Origin: Luminiphilus sp.
GTDB lineage: Bacteria > Pseudomonadota > Gammaproteobacteria > Pseudomonadales > Halieaceae
DNA: 49,239 nt
Assembly: GCA_016778045.1 (NCBI GenBank)
Contig: JADHQG010000006.1
Span: 1 to 49,239 of the forward strand
Direction of reading: 5' to 3'
The translations under genes were made by a program, and so were the position numbers. Position 1 is the stretch's first letter. The number at the start of each line of letters is the position of its first letter. The notes under the pieces were generated by a model. It was not told where the DNA came from and searched no databases. It saw nothing but the letters and a program-made list of their open reading frames with translations. Below are positions 35,114 to 42,793 of this stretch, piece after piece.

Positions 35114-36116
35114 TTACCCGCCGCGCCTCGAGCTGGCGCGCGCACCTACACCGCTCCAGTACCTGGCGCGCGCGTCAGAAAAATGGGGTGCGGGCAAGCG
35201 CCTGTGGATAAAGCGGGATGACTTGACGGGGTCAGCGCTGACCGGCAACAAGATCCGAAAACTTGAATTTATCGGCGCATACGCCCTAGAGCATGGTTAC
35301 CAAACGTTGGTGACCTGCGGCGGCGTTCAGAGTAATCATTGTCGCGCCACGGCATTGGTAGCGGCGCAGCTGGGTCTTGATTGTCACTTGGTATTGCGAG
35401 CCGATGGCGAGCCAGAGGCGGTTACCGGTAACTTTTTGCTCGATCAACTAGCGGGTGCCAGCCATGAAATCTGGCCCGCGTCAGATTGGGGACGTCATCT
35501 CAAAGAAACCTTCAGTCGCCTGGAGGCATCGTTTGACGCCGCCGGTCGGCCCGCTTTAATGATCCCAACCGGTGGCAGTGACAGCCTCGGTGTCTGGGGC
35601 TATATCCGCGCCGCTGAGGAGCTGGGCGCCGACCTTAAGCATCACGAAATTGAGACTGCGGCACTGGTCATGGCAACGGGTTCTGCGGGCACTCAAACGG
35701 GCCTGACAGCAGGTGTGGCGATATTTGGTTTGCCGCTCCATGTAATCGGATACGCAGTGTGCGATGACGCCGCCTGGTTTAATCAGCGCGTCGCCAGCGA
35801 CTGGCAAGCCTCTTTAACGCGGTGGTCGCAATTACCCGATATCGATCTTGTGCCGACGACTCGGGATCACTCCGTTGGCCCCGGTTATGGTCGCGCCGAT
35901 GCGGCTGTATACCAGTTGATCGCCGAACTGACGCGACTCGAGGGGATACCGCTAGATCCGGTCTACACGGGCAAGGCGTTTCAGGGTCTGATTACCGATA
36001 TTGAGCAGGGTTTTTTCGATGACGTGGACGATATCGTTTTCGTGCATACGGGTGGTGTCTTTGGTTTGTTCTCCCATGCTCGTGCACTGGAGCAAACTGT
36101 TCAGAACTTGCGTTAA
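35100..36116 (+). CDS. dcyD: D-cysteine desulfhydrase / ACC deaminase family PLP enzyme
   Basis: A fold-type II PLP enzyme of 338 residues. PLP lysine is Lys51 in TGNKIRKLEF; GGVQSNHCRATA and the phosphate-binding PTGGSDSLGVWGY are present. Relatives convert D-cysteine to pyruvate, ammonia and sulfide, or deaminate 1-aminocyclopropane carboxylate. The E. coli DcyD-like pattern favours D-cysteine. The start is TTG 35100, the only start codon after an in-frame stop at 35085. It overlaps yajC by 14 bp. Nearby cysB and an amino-acid transporter fit a sulfur role. Confidence 0.82.
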   Translation: MSRVDYPPRLELARAPTPLQYLARASEKWGAGKRLWIKRDDLTGSALTGNKIRKLEFIGAYALEHGYQTLVTCGGVQSNHCRATALVAAQLGLDCHLVLRADGEPEAVTGNFLLDQLAGASHEIWPASDWGRHLKETFSRLEASFDAAGRPALMIPTGGSDSLGVWGYIRAAEELGADLKHHEIETAALVMATGSAGTQTGLTAGVAIFGLPLHVIGYAVCDDAAWFNQRVASDWQASLTRWSQLPDIDLVPTTRDHSVGPGYGRADAAVYQLIAELTRLEGIPLDPVYTGKAFQGLITDIEQGFFDDVDDIVFVHTGGVFGLFSHARALEQTVQNLR

Positions 36117-36241
36117 AGAAGAAGGGCCAGCGGCAACCCGCGCAGCCGGCCCCTTAGATTCAGTCTGCGCCAACACTCAATAGCCAGCCCGTGATGTCCG
36201 CTGATATGCTCGCGGCAGCGTGCGCGGATTAAGGTGAAGCA

Positions 36242-37597
36242 GTGGAAGCCATCATTATAGAAATCAATGCCTGGGCTTGGGGCGTTCCCATGCAAGTGCT
36301 GCTGTTGGGCACGGGTATTTTCCTGACCTTGGGGCTCGGTTTTCTGACCTGGCGGCGCCTCGGCTTTGCTTTCCGACTGCTCTTCAGTGGTTTTCAGGGG
36401 CAGGGCGAGGGTGATATCCCCCCGTTTCGCGCGCTCATGACGTCACTCAGCGCCACCATTGGCACAGGTAATATCGCAGGCGTTGCGACTGCGATGACGC
36501 TGGGCGGACCTGGCGCGCTATTCTGGATGTGGCTGACTGCATTGTTTGGCATGGCAATGAAATACGCCGAGGCGGTGTTGGCCGTGCGCTACCGAGAGCA
36601 GGACGATCAGGGTGGCTATAGCGGTGGGCCTATGTACTACATCAAAAACGGGCTGGGACCTCGCTATGCCTTGTTGGGTGGAGCCTTTGCGCTATTCGGC
36701 AGCATGGCGGGATTTGGACTGGCCAATACCGTGCAATCTAACTCGGTGGCGCAGGTGTTGGGTGATCAGTTTCAGGTGCCATGGGAGCTCACCGGAGCGG
36801 TGCTGATGGTAGTCGTCGGCGCCGTGATTTTGGGCGGAATCCAGCGAATAGCCGCTACCGCGAGTGCGGTGGTGCCCGCTATGGCAATTGCTTATGTTGC
36901 GATGAGCTTGATGGTGATCGGCTTGAATATTCAGGCCGTGCCGGCCGCTTTGGCGACGGTGGTCGATAGCGCATTCAATGGCGCATCGGCAGCTGGGGGC
37001 TTTGCTGGCGCGACGGTCTGGGCGGCGATCCGTTTTGGCGTAGCGCGAGGTATTTTCTCCAACGAAGCGGGTCTCGGTAGTGCGCCGATTGCGCATGCCG
37101 CCGCCAAGACTAATGAGCCGGTGGAGCAGGGACTGATAGCCATGCTCGGCACTTTTATTGACACGCTTGTGGTGTGCACGATGACCGGGTTGGTCATTAT
37201 GCTCACGGGGGTACTTGAGTCGGGTGTATCGGGTGCGAGCTTGACCGCCTCAGCTTTTGGGTCCGCTTTACCGGGAGGGGAGCTGGTGGTGACGCTAGGA
37301 GTGGTGCTGTTTGCAACGACCACCATGATTGGTTGGTCTTTCTACGGGGAGCGATGCGTCGTCTATCTGTTTGGAACCAAAGGCATTCTCCCATTCAGAA
37401 TACTCTGGGTGCTGGCGATACCGGTGGGTGCGGGCACAGACTTGGGGTTGATCTGGCTGGTCGCTGATACGCTGAACGCGTTCATGGCGATTCCCAACCT
37501 TATTGCACTCCTGTTGCTGTCGCCGGTGGTCTTTCAGGTGTCAAAGGTTTATTTCAGCCGTGGCTCGGGCTCTGCCGGGAGCGTCGCGCAGTCATGA
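36242..37597 (+). CDS. AGCS family sodium:amino-acid (alanine/glycine) symporter
   Basis: A 451-residue inner-membrane transporter with about 11 hydrophobic segments. Family marks include GFLTWRRLGFAFRLL, the ion/substrate region LSATIGTGNIAGVATA near 70-85, GPGALFWMW, GGPMYYIKNGLG and FSNEAGLGSAPIAHAAAKT near 275-293. AGCS members couple sodium or protons to small neutral amino acids; some accept D-alanine. The gene starts with GTG 36242, lies 125 bp after dcyD, and ends in an ATGA overlap with the 5'-nucleotidase gene. Confidence 0.9.
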   Translation: MEAIIIEINAWAWGVPMQVLLLGTGIFLTLGLGFLTWRRLGFAFRLLFSGFQGQGEGDIPPFRALMTSLSATIGTGNIAGVATAMTLGGPGALFWMWLTALFGMAMKYAEAVLAVRYREQDDQGGYSGGPMYYIKNGLGPRYALLGGAFALFGSMAGFGLANTVQSNSVAQVLGDQFQVPWELTGAVLMVVVGAVILGGIQRIAATASAVVPAMAIAYVAMSLMVIGLNIQAVPAALATVVDSAFNGASAAGGFAGATVWAAIRFGVARGIFSNEAGLGSAPIAHAAAKTNEPVEQGLIAMLGTFIDTLVVCTMTGLVIMLTGVLESGVSGASLTASAFGSALPGGELVVTLGVVLFATTTMIGWSFYGERCVVYLFGTKGILPFRILWVLAIPVGAGTDLGLIWLVADTLNAFMAIPNLIALLLLSPVVFQVSKVYFSRGSGSAGSVAQS

Positions 37598-38496
37598 GTG
37601 CCATCGGTGCGCAAAAGCTCGTTATCGCAATTTCTTCGCGCGCCCTATTTAATCTGGACGACGCTCATCGGATTTTCGAGGAAGAGGGTCTTCAAGCCTA
37701 CTCAAACTACCAGATTGAAAAAGAAGAGGAGGCTCTCGAGCCCGGTCAAGCCTTTCCCATGGTCAAGAAGCTACTGGCTCTGAACAGTCAGTTACCGGAT
37801 TCACTTGGCATCGAGGTCATTCTTCTGTCCCGAAACAGCGCCGACACGGGTCTCCGTGTATTTAACTCCATTGAGCATTATGGGCTGGGCATCACGCGGG
37901 CCGCCTTTTGCGGCGGAGAACCTCCGTGGCGCTACATCGAAGCGTTTGGTTGCCAGCTGTTTTTGTCTGCGGAGGGCGAGGATGTGCGAATCGCACTTGA
38001 TCATGGCGTTGCGGCCGCAACGTTGGTCTCTACCGCCACCGCTGACCACAATGATGATCAACTGCGTTTTGCCTTTGATGGAGACGCCGTCTTGTTCTCC
38101 GATGAGGCGGAGCAAATTTATAAGCGGGAGGGTCTGGATGCTTTCGCCGCCAGCGAGGATGCTGCTCGCAGGGAGCCCCTCACGGGTGGTCCGTTTAAAA
38201 ACTTTTTGGCCTCGCTGCAGCGACTGCAGCAAGCGCTACCCGCGACTGACCCTCCGATCCGAACCGCCCTGGTGACAGCCAGATCTGCACCCGCCCACGA
38301 GCGTGTGATCAGGACGCTTCGGGCCTGGGATGTTCGGATTGATGAGTCGATTTTTTTGGGTGGACTCACTAAAACCGAGTTCCTCAAGGCATACCGCGCC
38401 GACGTTTTCTTTGATGATCAGCAAGTTCATTGTGAAGACGCCGCTGGGCATGTTCCCACCGGGCACGTTCCCCATGGCGTGGCCAACAGGCGCTAA
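37594..38496 (+). CDS. 5'-nucleotidase (cytosolic NT5C1-like family)
   Basis: Hydrolyses nucleoside 5'-monophosphates in the cytoplasm, by family. It has 300 residues: VIAISSRALFNLDDAH at the start, a block FDGDAVLFSDEAEQIY in the middle (HAD-like DxD-type acid cluster), GPFKNFLASL, RTALVTARSAPAHERVIRTLR and the C-terminal VFFDDQQVHCE. It is coupled by ATGA to the AGCS gene. The tail repeats the pattern G-H-V-P twice. Substrate specificity cannot be read from sequence. Confidence 0.87.
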   Translation: MSAIGAQKLVIAISSRALFNLDDAHRIFEEEGLQAYSNYQIEKEEEALEPGQAFPMVKKLLALNSQLPDSLGIEVILLSRNSADTGLRVFNSIEHYGLGITRAAFCGGEPPWRYIEAFGCQLFLSAEGEDVRIALDHGVAAATLVSTATADHNDDQLRFAFDGDAVLFSDEAEQIYKREGLDAFAASEDAARREPLTGGPFKNFLASLQRLQQALPATDPPIRTALVTARSAPAHERVIRTLRAWDVRIDESIFLGGLTKTEFLKAYRADVFFDDQQVHCEDAAGHVPTGHVPHGVANRR

Positions 38497-38500
38497 GAAT

Positions 38501-38522
38501 TATAAAAAATAGAAATTTTATA
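38501..38522. promoter_or_regulatory. AT-rich palindrome upstream of cysB
   Basis: TATAAAA (38501-38507) and TTTTATA (38516-38522) are perfect 7-bp arms 8 nt apart, starting 4 bp after the preceding stop codon and about 75 bp before cysB. This fits a LysR-type autoregulatory site and may also contain -10 sequence. Confidence 0.4.
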
Positions 38523-38593
38523 CCCTATCGGTAGCGAGTCGGCGGAAACGGGAGTAAGGTTTTGGTGTTTTTCAGAGACTTGAGGCGCCCGCC

Positions 38594-39568
38594 TTGAAGC
38601 TACAGCAGTTGCGATACATATGGGAAGTGGCGCATCACGATCTCAACGTGTCTGCGACTGCACAAAGCTTGTTCACCTCACAGCCCGGCATCAGCAAGCA
38701 AATTCGGCTCCTTGAGGATGAGCTCGGCGTGGAAATCTTCGCCCGCAGTGGTAAGCACCTTACCCACGTCACCCCGGCTGGCGAGGTGATTCTGGACCTT
38801 GCGGGAGAGATGTTGCGCAAGGCGGAGTCAATCAAGCGAGTGGCTCAGGAATTCTCGGACGAAACCTCAGGCACGCTCTCTATCGCCACCACACACACGC
38901 AGGCGCGCTACGTGCTACCTGAGGTGATTCGCCGATTCATGGCGCAATACCCCGATGTTTCTCTAGTGATGAAGCAGGGAACGCCGCCGCAAGTCGCGCA
39001 AATGGCGGCTGACGGTGAAGTAGATTTCGTGATCGCCACCGAGGCGCTGAATCAGTTCTCCAGCTTGATTACTCTGCCTTGCTACCGCTGGAATCGCTGT
39101 GTGGTGGTGCCCGAGGGACACCCACTGGCGTCGGTTGCCCATTGCTCTCTAGAAGCTATCGCAGAGCATCCCATCGTCACCTATACCACCGGTTTTACAG
39201 GCCGTTCCAAGCTTGATGAGGCGTTTTTTGATCGCGGCTTGACGCCGAGAGTGGTGTTCACGGCCGTGGATTCTGATGTGATTAAAACCTATGTCCGTCT
39301 TGGCTTGGGGGTCGGGTTGATCGCCGGGATGGCGTATGACAGCGAGTTAGATTCAGACCTTGTGAAAGTGGATGTGTCGCATTTGTTCGCCAATTCCGTG
39401 ACAAGTGTGGGGTTTCGCAAGGGCAGCTTTCTACGAGCGTACATGCACGACTTTATTCATGAGCTGGCGCCGCATCTTGGGCGCGAACTGGTGCAGGAGG
39501 CGCTCTCCAGAGCCAAGCTGACCGACCGCATCGCGCTTTATGAAGGGATTGAGCTGCCCGAGCACTGA
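38594..39568 (+). CDS. cysB: LysR-type regulator CysB
   Basis: Activator of sulfate uptake and cysteine synthesis genes, with N-acetylserine or O-acetylserine as inducer. It has 324 residues, the same length as E. coli CysB, with a winged HTH (MKLQQLRYI to about 60, including SQPGISKQIRLLEDELG) and a co-inducer domain with TTHTQARYVLPEVI, the TYTTGFTGRS loop and VDSDVIKTYVRLGLGVGLI. The start is TTG 38594. Its 3' end overlaps the converging pabB by 31 bp. CysB normally represses its own gene. Confidence 0.95.
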   Translation: MKLQQLRYIWEVAHHDLNVSATAQSLFTSQPGISKQIRLLEDELGVEIFARSGKHLTHVTPAGEVILDLAGEMLRKAESIKRVAQEFSDETSGTLSIATTHTQARYVLPEVIRRFMAQYPDVSLVMKQGTPPQVAQMAADGEVDFVIATEALNQFSSLITLPCYRWNRCVVVPEGHPLASVAHCSLEAIAEHPIVTYTTGFTGRSKLDEAFFDRGLTPRVVFTAVDSDVIKTYVRLGLGVGLIAGMAYDSELDSDLVKVDVSHLFANSVTSVGFRKGSFLRAYMHDFIHELAPHLGRELVQEALSRAKLTDRIALYEGIELPEH

Positions 39569-40902
39569 CTTGCCGCCTCTAGCGCGCTCATGATCGGGCC
39601 GACCTTGTCCAGAGTTTCCTGATATTCCGCTTCCCACTGAGAGCTTGCGGTGATGCCGCCGCCGCCCCAGCAATAAAGATTACCGTTGCTGGCTTCAAGC
39701 GTTCGGATCGCGATACTGCTCTGTAACCAGTCGCCACCACCCAGCATGAATATTGACCCGCAGTAGGCGCCGCGGGGGAAATCTTCTAGCTCTGCAATGA
39801 TCTCCACTGCGCGCTTTTTAGGGGCGCCGGTGATGGAGCCGCCTGGCGATGTGGCGAGCAGTAACTGGCCCGCCGTTGTGCCGCTGGCAAGCCGGCCCTC
39901 AACGGTGCTGATCAGGTGATGCACATTGCCAAAGCTGTGCAGACCACACAGCTCGGTCACTTTGACCGATCCGGCCTCGCAGAACCGGCCAATATCATTG
40001 CGCAACAGGTCGGTGATCATGACGTTTTCGGCACGATCCTTTTCTGAGCGTTGCAGTGCTTCAGCCAATTTTTTATCTTGCTCGGGATCGCTGTTTCTTG
40101 GCGCGGTGCCTTTGATCGGTTGTGTGGTCACAACACCGTCTTGGACTTTAAGGAAGCGCTCGGGCGAGAGCGACAGGATGGCGTGATGGGTTGAGGGTCG
40201 CATGAACGCGGAGAAGCCCCCTGCGAGATTGTCTCGAATCGCCCGATAGGCGGTCCAGGCGTCACCCTGTAACATCGACTCAAAGCGTTGCGCGAAGTTA
40301 ACCTGGTAGCAGTCGCCGGCGAGGATGTATGCCTGTATCCGCTCAACAGCCCGCTGATAGTCCTGCTTCGAGATGGCCGCCTCAAATGGCCGCGTGATGG
40401 CGAATGGACTTGGCTGTCTTGGCTCCTCAGATTCCAGTGCCTTAAGTACTGCGCTTCGCGTCTCTTCTGGGCAGTCGGCGTGAAAAAGTAGCTCTGTTGT
40501 ATTGCTAGGCCGATGTGACACCAAGAGCCAATGGTAAATGGCAGCCATGGTGCCCGTCGGGTGACTGCCATGGCCCATCAGCTGTGCGGCGGGCGCATCG
40601 TAATCCAGTGAGCCGATGGCAATGCGGCCCGTAAATGTGCCGGAGCTTCCCAAAATGGCTTGGCGCTCCTGCCCCTCGCTGAGATCGCGCTCAACAGCAG
40701 TCATCCAGTCATTCAAGTTTCCCGAATAATCATCCAATTGGTGGATGGTGGTCGGGAGAGCAGTCACGATTTCCATCTCGGCGCTGAATTCTCGATCACC
40801 GCTGTCGAGATAGACGAACCCCGGTAGATGCGCCAGCCTGTCAGCCAGTCCCGACAGGCTGGCGGTGTAGGGGAGTGAAAGCGTTATCGCGTTGGGCACC
40901 AT
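39538..40902 (-). CDS. pabB: aminodeoxychorismate synthase component I
   Basis: Converts chorismate with ammonia (from PabA) to aminodeoxychorismate on the way to p-aminobenzoate and folate. It has 454 residues of the anthranilate synthase component I fold. The signature PIKGT is at 262-266, with catalytic Lys264, which marks PabB over TrpE. DLLRNDIGRF, SFGNVHHLIST and the GGSITGAPKKRA block are complete. A plain ATG start at 40902 has no clear ribosome binding site. It converges on and overlaps cysB, and diverges from the propionyl-CoA operon. Confidence 0.93.
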   Translation of the reverse strand: MVPNAITLSLPYTASLSGLADRLAHLPGFVYLDSGDREFSAEMEIVTALPTTIHQLDDYSGNLNDWMTAVERDLSEGQERQAILGSSGTFTGRIAIGSLDYDAPAAQLMGHGSHPTGTMAAIYHWLLVSHRPSNTTELLFHADCPEETRSAVLKALESEEPRQPSPFAITRPFEAAISKQDYQRAVERIQAYILAGDCYQVNFAQRFESMLQGDAWTAYRAIRDNLAGGFSAFMRPSTHHAILSLSPERFLKVQDGVVTTQPIKGTAPRNSDPEQDKKLAEALQRSEKDRAENVMITDLLRNDIGRFCEAGSVKVTELCGLHSFGNVHHLISTVEGRLASGTTAGQLLLATSPGGSITGAPKKRAVEIIAELEDFPRGAYCGSIFMLGGGDWLQSSIAIRTLEASNGNLYCWGGGGITASSQWEAEYQETLDKVGPIMSALEAASQCSGSSIPS

Positions 40903-40906
40903 GCAT

Positions 40907-40928
40907 AACCCTATAATTTTTAGGGGTT
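40907..40928. promoter_or_regulatory. imperfect palindrome in the pabB / carboxylase divergent region
   Basis: AACCCTA and TAGGGGTT (40907-40913 and 40921-40928) form an imperfect inverted repeat five bases upstream of the pabB start and 4 bp before the -35 of the opposite promoter. Position makes it a candidate operator for one or both units. Confidence 0.3.
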
Positions 40929-40931
40929 AAA

Positions 40932-40959
40932 TTGACATCAATACATAAGGATAAGTAAT
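40932..40959 (+). promoter_or_regulatory. promoter of the propionyl-CoA operon
   Basis: A consensus TTGACA (40932-40937), a 16-bp spacer and AGTAAT (40954-40959). Transcription would start near 40966, giving an 82-nt leader. Confidence 0.55.
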
Positions 40960-41047
40960 GTCTCGGCCTGTGCACAGAGCGTTGAAAGGCACATTTTGTC
41001 CTCGATGGGCACTGTCGCCTTCATTTAGCTGATCTGAGAGTTCACCC

Positions 41048-42769
41048 ATGAGTCAAGATACCGAGAAGGTCGCCGCAAGCGAGCCGACCTTATCGCTAGA
41101 AAACCCGTTTTCTGTCATCCCTGAGGATGCCGTGGAGCTGGGACGTTACGAGACGACGCTGAAGCGGGGCACTGAGCTGCGCAACAAGCCTTATGTTGCT
41201 GCGGGCACGGCCAACCGGCAGCGGCAGCATCTCAAGGAGCGGATGACGGTTTGGGAGCGCATTCGTTTTTTGGCAGACAGTGAACCGCACGTGCTTTTCC
41301 AGAACTGGGGGCCGAACCTCGATGGGGCGTCTCTGGTCACCGCGATCATCAGCATCGACGGTCGTGACGTTGCGGTTTACGGACACGATTTCACGGTTCG
41401 AGCGGGCTCAATGGACGCAACGAATGGCGAGAAGCTGGCGCGATTGTTCGAGCTGGCGGCAAAGCGTCAAATCCCGCTGGTGGGGCTCAACGACTCTGCG
41501 GGAGCCTATATCCCGGCCGGGGTCGGTGGACTGGATGGTTACGCGGATGCCTTCACCGCGCTGCGAAAGATTAGCGGCATTGTGCCCAGCATCATGTGTA
41601 TGTTCGGTTTTAACGCGGGTGGGGGGAGTTACTTGCCTCGGCAGGGTAGTTTCCTAATACAGCCTAAAAACACTTTTTTTGGACTCACCGGCCCTGGCGT
41701 TGTGAAGAGCGTTCTGGGTGAGGACATCACCCCCGATGAATTGGGCGGCCCCTCGGTTCACTCTCAGACAGGTGTGACTGACTTTGTTGTAGAGGATGAA
41801 GTGGCCGCGCTACGCAAAGTGCGCGAACTGTTGCGATACCTGCCTGACTCCTATCAATCGTTAGCCCCTTATAGAGAGACGTCAGATCCCATCGAGCGAA
41901 AAACCGTCGATATCGACATCTTGTTAAAAAAGGCATTTAACTCGCCCACAGGCTTCAACACACCCTTTGACATCAGCATTTTGATTCAGCAGTTGTGTGA
42001 TCACGGCGATTTTCTTGAAACTCAGGCGGAAAGGGCGCGCAACACCATCACGGCCTTCGGGAGAATGGGCGGCAATGTGGTGGGCTTCGTGGCCAACAAT
42101 TCTGCAGTGGCATCGGGTCAAATTGATATCGACGCCGCTTATAAAAATGCGCGCTTCATTCGCTTTTGTAATCTCTACAACATCCCCGTGATCTTTCTTG
42201 AGGATACGACCGGATTTTTGCCGGGGCGTGAGCAAGAGCACCGCGGCATTGTGCAGGCGGGCCGAGCGATGCTCGACGCCATTGTTGACCTTCGCACCCC
42301 CCGGTTTTTGGTTCTGGTACGCAATGCCTTTGGCGGCGCGTATGCGTCTTATAACAACTACGCGACAGGCGCGGATTTTGTCGTTGCCTTGCCAACGACT
42401 CGGGTGGCGGTGATGGGGCCGGCCGGAGTGGAGTACGTGTACAAAGACGAATTGAAGAAAATTCGTGCTGGCCGTAGTACCCAAATCAAGGCCGAGATCG
42501 ACGCACGCATATCGCAGGGAGTGTCTGAAGCGCAGGCCGGTCAGGAGGCGGAGGCCGCCGTGGATGCCGCGCTCCGCGCCGAGGAGGCGCTTCTCGCGCA
42601 GCGGTACGAGCGTGAAATTATGAACCCGGAAGAGGCGCTGAGTTTGGGGTCTATTTCCGAGATTGTGATGCCGTCGGATTTGCGCAGCACACTGGCGACG
42701 CAAATGGCATTTTGCCTGCGGCACTACACGCCGGGGCCGATGCAATCGGTCCAGCGTGAATTCCACTGA
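41048..42769 (+). CDS. acyl-CoA (propionyl-CoA type) carboxylase, carboxyltransferase subunit
   Basis: Transfers the carboxyl group from biotin to the acyl-CoA. It has 573 residues with two crotonase-like halves: [23 protein letters not shown] near 157-179, [15 protein letters not shown], then the second half with [19 protein letters not shown] and [14 protein letters not shown]. It is longer than usual PccB (about 510): the extra part is partly N-terminal and partly an Ala/Glu-rich charged insert near 475-520. Context with epimerase and mutase indicates propionyl-CoA as substrate. It is first in the operon. Confidence 0.88.
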   Translation: MSQDTEKVAASEPTLSLENPFSVIPEDAVELGRYETTLKRGTELRNKPYVAAGTANRQRQHLKERMTVWERIRFLADSEPHVLFQNWGPNLDGASLVTAIISIDGRDVAVYGHDFTVRAGSMDATNGEKLARLFELAAKRQIPLVGLNDSAGAYIPAGVGGLDGYADAFTALRKISGIVPSIMCMFGFNAGGGSYLPRQGSFLIQPKNTFFGLTGPGVVKSVLGEDITPDELGGPSVHSQTGVTDFVVEDEVAALRKVRELLRYLPDSYQSLAPYRETSDPIERKTVDIDILLKKAFNSPTGFNTPFDISILIQQLCDHGDFLETQAERARNTITAFGRMGGNVVGFVANNSAVASGQIDIDAAYKNARFIRFCNLYNIPVIFLEDTTGFLPGREQEHRGIVQAGRAMLDAIVDLRTPRFLVLVRNAFGGAYASYNNYATGADFVVALPTTRVAVMGPAGVEYVYKDELKKIRAGRSTQIKAEIDARISQGVSEAQAGQEAEAAVDAALRAEEALLAQRYEREIMNPEEALSLGSISEIVMPSDLRSTLATQMAFCLRHYTPGPMQSVQREFH

Positions 42770-42793
42770 TCAGCATCCGGGAGAGCATCACAC

